Assembly (NCBI GenBank): GCA_030655315.1
Contig: JAURVT010000002.1
Span: 1 to 64,000 of the forward strand
Reading direction: 5' to 3'
Origin: Nocardioidaceae bacterium
GTDB lineage: Bacteria; Actinomycetota; Actinomycetes; Propionibacteriales; Nocardioidaceae
Length of the DNA stretch: 64,000 nt
Shown here: positions 1 to 8,138 of the stretch, in pieces
How positions within the stretch are numbered: the stretch's first letter is position 1
How the letters are laid out: the number at the start of each line of letters is the position of its first letter
Notes under the pieces: generated by a model
What the model was told of the DNA's origin: nothing
What the model saw: only the letters and a program-made list of their open reading frames with translations
Database searches by the model: none
Program-made: the position numbers and the translations under genes

Positions 1-149
1 GCCGACTGCGCACCATCATCAGAAGCCTGCCCGTGCCCGGCCCTCGCAGCATTCGTGATCCCGCCGAGCTCCAGGTTTCCCCAGTCCTGTGACGCCATGG
101 GTCCTCATCCTCTCCGCGAGGGCCGATCCCTCACTGATGAAACCCACGC

Positions 150-167
150 TAGGACCCCAGAGGGTCA
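150..167 (+). promoter_or_regulatory. Candidate operator motif TAGGACC-N5-GGGTCA, isolated copy
   Basis: This 18-base site matches 15 of 18 positions of the motif that forms the two arms of the large inverted repeat at 621-680. It lies downstream of the small gene at 212-574, so it may serve a promoter for a gene off the left edge. No regulator is known; the operator role is inference. Confidence 0.3.
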
Positions 168-191
168 CCACCCCCACACCCCGCGGACGAC

Positions 192-212
192 ACCGGACCG
201 GAGCGGTCCGGT
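192..212 (-). terminator. Hairpin at the end of the small helical protein gene
   Basis: ACCGGACCG and CGGTCCGGT form a perfect 9-bp stem around the loop GAG and touch the stop codon of the leftward gene at 212-574. There is no T-run, which is usual for actinobacterial terminators. Confidence 0.5.
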
Positions 213-574
213 CAGACGGCGATGGGGCGGCTGTTGGTGGCGTTGACCGACCTGCTGAGGGTGCCGGCGGTGTTCTGCGCGGAGGTCGTCTCGTTGCTCG
301 TCGCCTCGGTGGTGACGCCGACCGCCGACGTCGCCGTGCCGAGGTTCTGCAGCTCCCGGGCGACCGCCCGGGCGTGACCGAACAGCTCGGCGCCGAGGTC
401 GTGCGCCGCGGTGGTCACGGCCGCGCACCCGTTCCTGCGGCCGGCCTCGACCGCCGTCGCGTCCGACTTGATGCCGTCGGCGTAGTGCTCCGCGTCGGCG
501 GACAGCGCACCCGTGTGCTGACCGTCCGCGTAGGTGGCGTCGGTGTCGGTGACCGCGTAGTAGCCCTGACCCAT
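212..574 (-). CDS. Small helical WXG100/EspC-like protein, putative type VII secretion substrate
   Basis: The predicted product has 120 residues, no signal peptide and no membrane segment. It is mostly Ala/Thr/Glu-rich helix, with one Cys near residue 50 and a Ser/Thr/Asn-rich tail. Size and composition recall WXG100/EspC-type helical-hairpin proteins of actinobacterial ESX systems, but no W-x-G motif is present, so the family call is inference. ATG at 574 is chosen because AGGAGG stands six bases before it; in-frame codons further upstream lie in the inverted repeat. It is divergent from the 938-residue gene at 730, whose first 110 residues are also helical. The two may be co-regulated partners. 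No ESX ATPase (EccC) is in the window. Confidence 0.6.
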   Translation of the reverse strand: MGQGYYAVTDTDATYADGQHTGALSADAEHYADGIKSDATAVEAGRRNGCAAVTTAAHDLGAELFGHARAVARELQNLGTATSAVGVTTEATSNETTSAQNTAGTLSRSVNATNSRPIAV

Positions 575-620
575 CGTGGTCCTCCTCGTCCGGCACGTCG
601 CCGTGCGCGACGGACCGCCG

Positions 621-680
621 CCACCGTAGGACCGCGGGGGGTCATCCCCCGGGTCGTGACCCCCCGCGGTCCTACCGTGG
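621..680. repeat. 24-bp near-perfect inverted repeat in a divergent promoter region
   Basis: Left arm 621-644 and right arm 657-680 are complementary at 23 of 24 positions, with a 12-base spacer. Each arm contains the motif TAGGACC-N5-GGGTCA. The element sits between two divergent starts (574 and 730), so a double operator for both genes is more likely than a terminator. The binding factor is unknown. Confidence 0.6.
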
Positions 681-729
681 GCGACCCGACGCCGGGAGCG
701 CGCCGGCACGATCGACGAGAGGCAAACTC

Positions 730-3546
730 ATGGCGGAGCTCAAGGTCGCCCCCTTCCCCCGGCACGACACCGACGGATCCACGGTGACGTCCCAGGGACA
801 GCGGCTCGTGACACGGGCCGGCGACGTGGAGAACGTGAACGCCGACCTCACGAGTGCTCACAACACCGCGACCGAGGGCGTCGCCGGAGACCTCACCGCC
901 CTGCTCCATGGTCGCGACGAGCCCGCCAAGCAGGAGGCCCTGCGGCTCATCCAGAAGCTGACCTCGGCCGGCGGCGCGCTGAGCGTCCTGGGCGGGCAGA
1001 TCACCGAGCACGACGAGACCCTCACCGGGCTGGAGAACCAGATCCGCCAGCACGAGGAGCGCGAGGAGCAGCAGGAGACCCGCAGCACCCTCGCGCCCCG
1101 GGCTGACGAGGCCGACGCGACGCTGCGCGGGCACGCCGGCCAGGCGCAGACCGCCCTCGAGGACCCGCTCGCCCCAGCCGTCGTGCAACGTCTCACCTCG
1201 CTCGGGGCGATGCCGGCGACGGTGATGGCGCTCTACCCCCAGGCGGGCGTCACGCCCGCGCAGCAGGCCGAGGGCCTGGACGCGAAGATCGCCGCGGGCG
1301 AGGTGCCCGACTTCGCCACCATGCCCGACGACGAGGTCGACGCCTACCTGGCGGACCACCCCGAGCTCGCGGCCGCCGTCGCGGCGATGCTGACGCTCCC
1401 GACCCCGTCGCCGGCGGTGCTGGCGCTCGTCAAGGCGCAGGCGCGGGCCGCCGCCGCTCGCACCCAGGACGGGCTCGACGACGAGCCCGGACAGGACGCG
1501 CTCGACAAGATCGACGCCGGCAACACGCTGCTCGACGCCATCAACCAGCGCCTCGACGCCGGGGAGAAGCTGACGCCGGCCGAGGCGGCGTACATCCACC
1601 AGTGGACGAACGCGCTCGGCGCCGCCGGTCTCGCGGCGCTGCCGAAGGCCGTCTCGGACTCGGTCTACGCGACCCACCACGGCCCGTCGGTGCAGCAGGC
1701 GGACTTCGATCGCTACCTCCGTCCGGTCAGCGACGCGATCCTGAACTACTCCAACGTCGACCGCCACCTGCCCGGTGCCGTCGACACCGACGGCAACGGC
1801 ATCGTCTCGAAGGCCCAGATGCCCTTGGCGGTCCGCGAGCTCGTCGAGATGCGGATCGGAGGACACCACGAGCGGACCGACGACGAGGGGTTCGCCGACC
1901 AGGGTTACCGCTACGGCAACGGCGAGTCGGGGTCGTTCTCCGACATCACCAACCTCGACCGCTTCAACGGGTGGTCGCAGCTGATGCGCAGCAGCACGGT
2001 CGATCCGGGCGACGCGTTCGCGGGCGACCTCGCCCACCAGGCGATCCAGGCCAAGCAGGACATGAACGCCATCCTGGGGAGCGCGAGCGGCCTGCGCCAC
2101 TACTGGGAGGGCGCACCGGTCCAGGACGACATCGACTCCGAGGACGACCTCCGCGACCTCGCCTCACGGCTCCACGACCGTGGTGCGAGCGACCTGTTGT
2201 CCGTCGTCAGCCGCAACGAGGACGCGTCCTCGAACCTGCTCATGGACGACACCGACCGCCGCGCCCTGCTCGGTCTCAACTGGGGCGACGGCACCGGTGC
2301 GGGCGACGTCATCACGCACGGCACCGACCGAGACCCCGCCGAGGGCGGGGGGACCCCTGCCCAGGCCCGCGCGGCGCTCGCCGTCATGGAGGAGATCGCC
2401 TCGGATCCCCGGGCCTACGAGGACCGCACCAACGAGCAGGTGTCCGACGCCGTCGTCGACCTCGGCGTGCGATGGGTCGACACGTTCGGCGAGCAGCCCG
2501 GGCAGACCAACGGCGTCCGGCAGGACGTCGAGGACGTCCTCGGCAACCGCATGAAGCTCAACGTCTCGCTCGACGACGACACGCAGGCGCGGTTCCTGCG
2601 GTTCGTGGCCGGCTCCGGTGACGGCAGCGACGACTCCGACCCCATCCGCTTCCAGGCCGCGTCGGTCAACTACGGCAACCAGCTCGTCAGCGGCGCGATC
2701 GAGAGCGGCGACGCCACCGACCTGCGCGAGGCGCTCCGGTGGTCGGGCAACGCCGCCGACCGCATGCACTCGGCCAACGTCGACTTCGCGGTCGACCACT
2801 ACGAGGACGAGAACGACCGCGAGGCGCAGCGGGTGGTGGCCGACAACCGCGAGGCGGCGGCCAACGCGGCCGCGGCCAAGTTCTTCACCGCCACCGGCGC
2901 GACCATCACGGGCGCGGTGTTCCCACCCGCGTCCCCCTTCCTCGCGGTGGGGACGGCCGGGGCCAACACCTTCGCCTGGGACGAGGTCTTCCCCCAGGAG
3001 ACCGTGCCCGACTTCGACGCGATGAACGACGAGGAGCGCGCCCGGACCGTCCGCGACTCCTACGCGCAGAACGACCTGGCGATGGACTACCGGATGGCGA
3101 CGCTCGCCGCGGGCGACCACCGGGACGACCCGGCGTTCGACCGCCTCTACGGCCCCGACGGGCAGCTCAAGCCGTTCGACGAGGTGCTCGAGCAGAACCG
3201 TCAGGACCCCGAGTACTTCCGTCAGACCACCGCGCTCGCCGAGGCGCTCGTGGACGACTTCCAGCGCGCCCACCCCGACGAGCCCGACGTCGACCTCGAC
3301 GTGCTGCGCCGGGACCGTGACGTCACGGGAGGCAGCGCCTTCGTCGACAACGACGACCCCCGGGCGTCGTCGTCGTCGGACGGCTGGAGCAACGACGACG
3401 CCATCCGTCGCCTCCTGTACGGCGACAACCGCGCCCAGCTCGACGAGGCCTGGGAGGGGCAGTACGGCTACCCCACGCGGTTCTACCCCGAGGAGGGCAG
3501 CAACCGTGACCCCTACCCGACGAATCCGGACGAGATCGGCGACTGA
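730..3546 (+). CDS. Large uncharacterised protein with WXG-like helical N-terminus and EF-hand-like loop
   Basis: The product has 938 residues and is strongly acidic. Residues 1-110 form an apparent helical hairpin ending in a Glu/Gln-rich coiled coil (about 95-120). An EF-hand-like loop, DTDGNGIVSKAQ, is at 352-363; it has Gln where the twelfth position is normally Glu, so calcium binding is uncertain. A short Ala/Gly-rich segment near 715-755 could touch a membrane but is weak. The C-terminus is Asp/Ser-rich. There is no Sec signal. It resembles large actinobacterial proteins found beside ESX/WXG genes and variously annotated as TPR-region or DUF proteins; I cannot assign one family. GAGAGG precedes the ATG. 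No toxin domain is recognisable at the C-terminus. Confidence 0.65.
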   Translation: MAELKVAPFPRHDTDGSTVTSQGQRLVTRAGDVENVNADLTSAHNTATEGVAGDLTALLHGRDEPAKQEALRLIQKLTSAGGALSVLGGQITEHDETLTGLENQIRQHEEREEQQETRSTLAPRADEADATLRGHAGQAQTALEDPLAPAVVQRLTSLGAMPATVMALYPQAGVTPAQQAEGLDAKIAAGEVPDFATMPDDEVDAYLADHPELAAAVAAMLTLPTPSPAVLALVKAQARAAAARTQDGLDDEPGQDALDKIDAGNTLLDAINQRLDAGEKLTPAEAAYIHQWTNALGAAGLAALPKAVSDSVYATHHGPSVQQADFDRYLRPVSDAILNYSNVDRHLPGAVDTDGNGIVSKAQMPLAVRELVEMRIGGHHERTDDEGFADQGYRYGNGESGSFSDITNLDRFNGWSQLMRSSTVDPGDAFAGDLAHQAIQAKQDMNAILGSASGLRHYWEGAPVQDDIDSEDDLRDLASRLHDRGASDLLSVVSRNEDASSNLLMDDTDRRALLGLNWGDGTGAGDVITHGTDRDPAEGGGTPAQARAALAVMEEIASDPRAYEDRTNEQVSDAVVDLGVRWVDTFGEQPGQTNGVRQDVEDVLGNRMKLNVSLDDDTQARFLRFVAGSGDGSDDSDPIRFQAASVNYGNQLVSGAIESGDATDLREALRWSGNAADRMHSANVDFAVDHYEDENDREAQRVVADNREAAANAAAAKFFTATGATITGAVFPPASPFLAVGTAGANTFAWDEVFPQETVPDFDAMNDEERARTVRDSYAQNDLAMDYRMATLAAGDHRDDPAFDRLYGPDGQLKPFDEVLEQNRQDPEYFRQTTALAEALVDDFQRAHPDEPDVDLDVLRRDRDVTGGSAFVDNDDPRASSSSDGWSNDDAIRRLLYGDNRAQLDEAWEGQYGYPTRFYPEEGSNRDPYPTNPDEIGD

Positions 3547-3607
3547 CGCCGACCGGCTACGCTCCTCGAACACCCGCGAGCCGCACCCGGGGCAGGAGGA
3601 GGTCGAC

Positions 3608-4333
3608 ATGGGACGAGGCACCGACCACCGTCCGCGTCGGTGGTCTCGGCCCGTCGCGGGCACGGCGACCGCGCTCCTCCTCGCCCTGGCCGGGTGCACT
3701 GGAGGCGACGGCCCCGCACCGGACGGCACGGCGGCTCCACCCGTGTCGGAGACCACCGGCTCGTTCGCCCCGGCGACCCCGCCGTCGGTGGACCCCGCCA
3801 CCGTGCGGGACCAGGTTCCGCTCGACGGGACCGCGGAGGCGCGCGTGGACTGGCGGTTGCCCGCCGTGACCGGCGACGAGGCGCAGGTCGTCGAGGTCGT
3901 GCGCTACAACGTCGCCCTCGAGGCCCTGGCCCGCAGCGAGGAGGACCCCCGTCGCGTGGCCACCTGGTGGGGCGCCTTCACCACCGACGGAGAGCTGGAC
4001 GCCCAGTACTCCTACGCGGCCGACCGGACGCCCGATCGACAGACCGGCCCCCGCCGGGCCTGGGTCGCGCCCCCGCAGCAGACGGGGCCGGGTACCTACG
4101 ACGTCGGCGTGTGCCTGGACGTCTCGCGGGTCGAGGTCGCCGGTACCGACGGATCCTCGACGGCCAGGGACCGGGCGCGCGCCGTCACCTACACGGTCGT
4201 CGACACGGACCGGGCCGACGAGTCGGCCGCATGGCGGGTCTCCCGCGCCGCCGGGGTGAGCGCCGCGCCGCCGTTCGACGACGGGGCGGACGAGCGCGAG
4301 GCGTGCTGGGACTGGGCGACGTCCGGATCCTGA
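3608..4333 (+). CDS. Hypothetical lipoprotein
   Basis: The product has 241 residues and a clear lipoprotein signal: Arg-rich n-region, hydrophobic core at about 16-28 and lipobox LALAGC with Cys30. A Pro/Thr/Ala linker follows, then a mixed soluble domain (about 65-241) with two cysteines that could pair. The fold is not recognised. ATG at 3608 follows GGAGGAGG with proper spacing. It starts 61 bases after the 938-residue gene on the same strand and probably shares its transcript, so an envelope role with the T7-like pair is plausible. It converges on acVLRF1 with a 9-base gap. Confidence 0.8.
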   Translation: MGRGTDHRPRRWSRPVAGTATALLLALAGCTGGDGPAPDGTAAPPVSETTGSFAPATPPSVDPATVRDQVPLDGTAEARVDWRLPAVTGDEAQVVEVVRYNVALEALARSEEDPRRVATWWGAFTTDGELDAQYSYAADRTPDRQTGPRRAWVAPPQQTGPGTYDVGVCLDVSRVEVAGTDGSSTARDRARAVTYTVVDTDRADESAAWRVSRAAGVSAAPPFDDGADEREACWDWATSGS

Positions 4334-4342
4334 GGGACCGGC

Positions 4343-4909
4343 TCACGCCAGGTCGTTGAGGACGACCTCGATCGACCGCGCCTGCACCACGGCGTCGACG
4401 AGCACCCGGTGGCGGGGGTCGGGCACGTCCAGGTGACGCGGCTGCAGCTCGACGGCCGTCCGCATCTGCTCGACCACCTGGGCGACGAGCGCCCGGTCTC
4501 CCCCGCCGACGACGGGGAGCCCGCGGTCGAGCAACCGGTCGGCGTGGCCGGCTGCGGCCTCGACGAGCTCGTCGGCCTGGTTGGCGCGGCGGCGGGCGTA
4601 GCGCTGCTGGCTCCAGCCGCCGGCCTTCGTCTGGCCCTGGACGTAGCGGGTCCCGGACTTGTGGACCACCAGCTCCGCGCCCTCGACCAGACCGACGGAG
4701 TACCCGCCGCGGCGCACCAGCAGCAGCCCGATCCGTTCCGGTGCGGGCGTCGTGGGGAACGAGGCCTCGGCCCCGTCGGGCGCCGTCAGCACGGCGGTCC
4801 CGTCGTGCTCGACGCGCGTGACCTCCCCGTGGCGGGCGGCGAACCGCTCGATCCAGCCGGCGAGACGAACGACGGGCACCAGCACGGTGCGCGTGCCGGT
4901 GCCCGTCAT
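4343..4909 (-). CDS. acVLRF1-family peptidyl-tRNA hydrolase (ribosome rescue release factor)
   Basis: The product has 188 residues and matches actinobacterial Vms1/Ankzf1-like release factors, which cleave peptidyl-tRNA on split large ribosomal subunits. The segment TKAGGWSQQRYARRRANQ at 94-111 carries the catalytic G-x-x-Q (Gly98-Gln101) and the basic stretch typical of VLRF1/eRF1 folds. The length fits the single-domain bacterial form. It ends nine bases from the convergent lipoprotein gene and lies 22 bases upstream of the last suf gene in the same direction, so it is not part of the suf transcript unless it is read from further right. No good Shine-Dalgarno or TANNNT-N6 pattern precedes the ATG, so the start is moderately certain. 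Confidence 0.85.
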   Translation of the reverse strand: MTGTGTRTVLVPVVRLAGWIERFAARHGEVTRVEHDGTAVLTAPDGAEASFPTTPAPERIGLLLVRRGGYSVGLVEGAELVVHKSGTRYVQGQTKAGGWSQQRYARRRANQADELVEAAAGHADRLLDRGLPVVGGGDRALVAQVVEQMRTAVELQPRHLDVPDPRHRVLVDAVVQARSIEVVLNDLA

Positions 4910-4931
4910 GGGTGTGTCGGAGGCCAGAGCC

Positions 4932-5309
4932 TCAGACGTTGAAGCCGAGTGCGCGGAGCATCTCGCGTCCGTCGTCGGTGATCTTGTCCGGGCCCCACGG
5001 CGGCATCCAGACCCAGTTGATCCGGAAGTCGTTGACGACGCCCTCGAGGCTCTGGCGCGTCTGGTCCTCGATCACGTCGGTCAGCGGGCAGGCCGCGGAC
5101 GTCAGCGTCATGTCGATGACGGCGTTGCTCTCGGCGTCGACGTGGGCGCCGTAGACCAGGCCGAGGTCGACGACGTTGATGCCCAGCTCGGGGTCGACGA
5201 CGTCCTTCATCGCCTCGATCACGTCGTCCGTGCTCGCCGCACCCGGCTTGGGCGCGAGGTCGACGTCGGGCAGGTCGGTCGCGGTGGCGGTGGTCGTGTC
5301 GTCGGTCAT
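4932..5309 (-). CDS. sufT: SufT/MIP18 (DUF59) Fe-S cluster assembly factor
   Basis: The product has 125 residues, with a short acidic variable N-terminus followed by a DUF59 domain (about 27-125). The family hallmarks are DPELGINVVDLGLVY and the conserved Cys in TSAACPLTD; the tail WMPPWGPDKI is also typical. MIP18/SufT proteins help mature Fe-S proteins. It is the last gene of the suf operon and its ATG overlaps the end of sufU by four bases (ATGA), which indicates translational coupling. Confidence 0.92.
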   Translation of the reverse strand: MTDDTTTATATDLPDVDLAPKPGAASTDDVIEAMKDVVDPELGINVVDLGLVYGAHVDAESNAVIDMTLTSAACPLTDVIEDQTRQSLEGVVNDFRINWVWMPPWGPDKITDDGREMLRALGFNV

Positions 5310-5764
5310 GCGTTCTCCTTGGTCTCGGCGGCCTGAGCGGTCGCGTCCTTCCAGGCCATCCACGGCAGCAGCGCGCACTTCACGCGTGCCGGGAACTTGG
5401 CGACGCCCGCGAAGGCGATGCCGTCCTCGAGCGTCTCCTCGTCGGGCTCCACGGTGCCACGACCCTGCATCAGCCGCTGGAACTCCGCCTGCGTGGCGAG
5501 CGCCTGCTCGACGGGCTTGCCCAGGACGAGGTCGCTGAGCACCGAGGCGGACGCCTGGCTGATCGAGCAGCCGAGCGCGTCGTACGACACGTCGGCCACG
5601 GTGTCGCCGTCGAGGTGCACGCGGAGCGTGATCTCGTCGCCGCAGGTGGGGTTGACGTGGTGGACCTCGGCCTCGAAGGGCTCCCGCAGGCCTGCCCCGT
5701 GGGGGCTCTTGTAGTGGTCCAGGATGATCTCCTGGTACAGCGCTTCCAGATCCATGCTGCTCAC
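5306..5764 (-). CDS. sufU: SufU zinc-dependent sulfur relay protein
   Basis: The product has 152 residues and is a Fe-S assembly protein of the SufU type, which accepts persulfide from SufS. Cys41 (with Asp43 in NPTCGD), Cys66 in ALGCSIS and Cys130 in VKCALLPW match the zinc/sulfur ligands of the family. The longer loop between the second and third Cys separates SufU from IscU. The start at 5764 overlaps the sufS stop (ATGA); Met4 is an alternative start. Confidence 0.93.
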   Translation of the reverse strand: MSSMDLEALYQEIILDHYKSPHGAGLREPFEAEVHHVNPTCGDEITLRVHLDGDTVADVSYDALGCSISQASASVLSDLVLGKPVEQALATQAEFQRLMQGRGTVEPDEETLEDGIAFAGVAKFPARVKCALLPWMAWKDATAQAAETKENA

Positions 5765-7029
5765 ACCTTGAAGAAACGTCGGGTGCGCTCGATCCCATCC
5801 ACCAGGGCGTCGATCTCCGCCTCGGTGGTGTACAGGTAGAACGACGCGCGGGTGGTGGACTGCACGCCGAAGCGCAGGTGAGCGGGCTTGGCGCAGTGGT
5901 GACCGGCGCGCACGGCGATGCCGAGCGAGTCGAGCACCTGGCTGACGTCGTGGGGGTGCACGCCGTCGACGGTGAAGCTGATCGCTCCCCCGCGCTCGAC
6001 GGCCTCGGACGGGCCGACGACCCGCAGGCCCTCGACGGTCTGCAGGCCCTTCAGGGCGTAGGCGGTGATGGCCTGCTCGTGCGCCGCGACGTTCTCCATG
6101 CCGACGGCGGTGAGGTAGTCCGCGGCCGCACCCAGGCCGACGGCCTGCGCGATCGGCGGCGTGCCGGCCTCGAACCGCGACGGCGGCGCGGCGAACGTCG
6201 AGCGGTCCATCGTGACCGTCTCGATCATCTCACCGCCGCCGAGGAACGGCGGCAGCTGCGCGAGCAGGTCGTAGCGGCCCCAGAGGACGCCGATGCCCGT
6301 GGGACCGACCATCTTGTGGCCGGTGAAGGCCACGAAGTCGGCACCCAGGGTGGAGACGTCGACGGGGATCTGCGGCACGGCCTGCGACCCGTCGACGACG
6401 ACGAGCGCACCGACCGCGTGCGCGCGCTCGATGATCGGGGCGAGCGGGTTGATGGTGCCGAGCATGTTGGACACCCAGGTCACCGAGACGACCTTGGTGC
6501 GCTCGTTGACGAGCTCGTCGAGGTTGCTCAGGTCGAGCCGGCCCTCGTCGGTGACGCCGAACCAGCGCAGCGTCGCGCCGTTGCGGTCGCGCAGCTGCTG
6601 CCACGGGACGATGTTGGAGTGGTGCTCCATCTCGGTGATGACGATCTCGTCACCGGCGCCGACCGCGTGCTCACCGGTGGCGTCGCCGAGCACGCGGGCC
6701 ACCAGGTTGAGCGCCTCGGAGGCGTTCTTGGTGAAGACCACCTCGTCGCGCGAGGGGGCGCCGATGAACGCCGCCACCTTGTCGCGTCCGGTCTCGAACG
6801 CCTCGGACGCCTCGGCGCCCAGCTGGTGCATCGCCCGCGCCACGTTGGCGTTGTGCAGCAGGTAGTGGTCGGCGATCGCGTCGACGACCTGCTGCGGCTT
6901 GTGCGACGTGTTGGCGCTGTCGAGGTAGACCAGCGCCTTGTCGTCGGCCATGCGGCGGGCCAGGACCGGGAAGTCCTCCCGGATCCTGGCCACGTCGTAG
7001 CCGGTCTCCTGTCCCGCCACCAGCGTCAT
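5761..7029 (-). CDS. sufS: SufS cysteine desulfurase
   Basis: The product has 422 residues and is a class II PLP-dependent cysteine desulfurase that supplies sulfur for Fe-S cluster building. The PLP lysine is Lys239 in FTGHKMVGPTG and the catalytic Cys379 lies in RAGHHCAKP, as in SufS/CsdA proteins. EMEHHSNIVPW is the usual cofactor-pocket segment. Length is typical. Its ATG overlaps the sufC stop by one base. Confidence 0.96.
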   Translation of the reverse strand: MTLVAGQETGYDVARIREDFPVLARRMADDKALVYLDSANTSHKPQQVVDAIADHYLLHNANVARAMHQLGAEASEAFETGRDKVAAFIGAPSRDEVVFTKNASEALNLVARVLGDATGEHAVGAGDEIVITEMEHHSNIVPWQQLRDRNGATLRWFGVTDEGRLDLSNLDELVNERTKVVSVTWVSNMLGTINPLAPIIERAHAVGALVVVDGSQAVPQIPVDVSTLGADFVAFTGHKMVGPTGIGVLWGRYDLLAQLPPFLGGGEMIETVTMDRSTFAAPPSRFEAGTPPIAQAVGLGAAADYLTAVGMENVAAHEQAITAYALKGLQTVEGLRVVGPSEAVERGGAISFTVDGVHPHDVSQVLDSLGIAVRAGHHCAKPAHLRFGVQSTTRASFYLYTTEAEIDALVDGIERTRRFFKV

Positions 7030-7790
7030 CAGACAGCCGCCGCCTTGGTGTACTTGTCGTAGCCGTTGGCCTCGAGCTCCTCGGCCAGCTCGGCGCCGCC
7101 CTGGTCCGCGACGCGACCGGCGACGAAGACGTGGACGAAGTCGGGCTTGATGTAGCGCAGGATGCGCGTGTAGTGCGTGATCAGCAGCACGCCGCGGTCA
7201 CCCTGGGCCGAGAAGCGGTTGACGCCCTCGGAGACGATGCGCAGCGCGTCGATGTCGAGGCCGGAGTCGGTCTCGTCGAGCACGGCGAACTTGGGGTTGA
7301 GCAGCTCGAGCTGGACGATCTCGTGGCGCTTCTTCTCGCCGCCGGAGAAGCCGTCGTTGACGCTGCGCTGGGCGAACTCCTTGTTCAGGTCCAGGCCCTC
7401 GAGCGCGACGTTGACGTCCTTGACCCACGTACGGAGCTTGGGGGCCTCGCCGTCGACGGCCGTCTTGGCCGCGCGCAGGAAGTTGGCCACCGAGACACCG
7501 GGGATCTCGACCGGGTACTGCATGGCCAGGAACATGCCGGCGCGGGCGCGCTCGTCGACGCTCATGTCGAGCACGTCGACGCCGTCGAGGTGCACCGAGC
7601 CGCCGGTGACGTTGTACTTCGGGTGGCCGGCGATGGAGTAGGCCAGCGTGGACTTGCCCGAGCCGTTGGGGCCCATGATCGCGTGGGTCTCACCGGACTT
7701 CACGGTCAGGTCGACGCCCTTGAGGATCTCCTTGGGGCCGTCCTCGGTCCTGACCTCGACGTGCAGGTCCTTGATCTCCAGGGTGGACAT
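7029..7790 (-). CDS. sufC: SufC Fe-S assembly ATPase
   Basis: The product has 253 residues and is the ABC-type ATPase that drives the SufBCD scaffold. Walker A is GPNGSGKST (40-48), the SufC-specific signature FSGGEKKR is at 149-156, and Walker B VLDETDSGLD at 171-180. It is cytosolic and lacks a permease partner. It starts 27 bases after the Rieske ferredoxin gene in the suf operon, with AAGGAG upstream of the ATG. Confidence 0.96.
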   Translation of the reverse strand: MSTLEIKDLHVEVRTEDGPKEILKGVDLTVKSGETHAIMGPNGSGKSTLAYSIAGHPKYNVTGGSVHLDGVDVLDMSVDERARAGMFLAMQYPVEIPGVSVANFLRAAKTAVDGEAPKLRTWVKDVNVALEGLDLNKEFAQRSVNDGFSGGEKKRHEIVQLELLNPKFAVLDETDSGLDIDALRIVSEGVNRFSAQGDRGVLLITHYTRILRYIKPDFVHVFVAGRVADQGGAELAEELEANGYDKYTKAAAV

Positions 7791-7817
7791 GTAGCTCCTT
7801 CTTCTTCTGTTCGTGAG

Positions 7818-8138
7818 TCAGCGAGAGGCGCCGGCGGGGTCCACCAGGACCAGCTCGCCGTCGACCTTGCAGGGATAGGTGGCGACCGGGGCGGTCGCGG
7901 GGAGGTTGAGCGCCTCGCCGGTGCGGACGTCGAAGCGCGAGCCGTGCAGGTAGCACTCGATCTCGCACCCCTCGACGTCGCCGTCGGACAGCGGCACCTC
8001 CGCGTGGGAGCACTCGTCGGCGACGGCGTAGACGTCGTCACCGGAGCGCACCAGCGCGATGTCGATGCCGTCGACCTCGATGCCGAGGGCCTTGCCCTCG
8101 GTCACCTCGGCCAGCGTGGCGGCCTGGACGAACGCCAT
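7818..8138 (-). CDS. Rieske-type [2Fe-2S] ferredoxin of the suf operon
   Basis: The product has 106 residues and is a single Rieske domain of the non-heme oxygenase ferredoxin type. Ligands are Cys43-x-His45 and Cys62-x2-His65. Such ferredoxins sit between sufD and sufC in many actinobacteria and are thought to provide electrons during cluster assembly; that role is inference here. The ATG overlaps the sufD stop (ATGA). Confidence 0.92.
   Translation of the reverse strand: MAFVQAATLAEVTEGKALGIEVDGIDIALVRSGDDVYAVADECSHAEVPLSDGDVEGCEIECYLHGSRFDVRTGEALNLPATAPVATYPCKVDGELVLVDPAGASR

Noticed and set aside
89-787. Plus-strand open frame overlapping the small helical protein gene
   Set aside because: It runs antisense through the inverted repeat and the start of the next gene, with Arg/Gly-rich composition and no ribosome binding site.
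415-3801. Very long minus-strand open frames (415-2100 and 2164-3801) opposite the 938-residue gene
   Set aside because: They read as Val/Arg/Gly-rich low-complexity sequence typical of the antisense of a high-GC gene and lack start signals.
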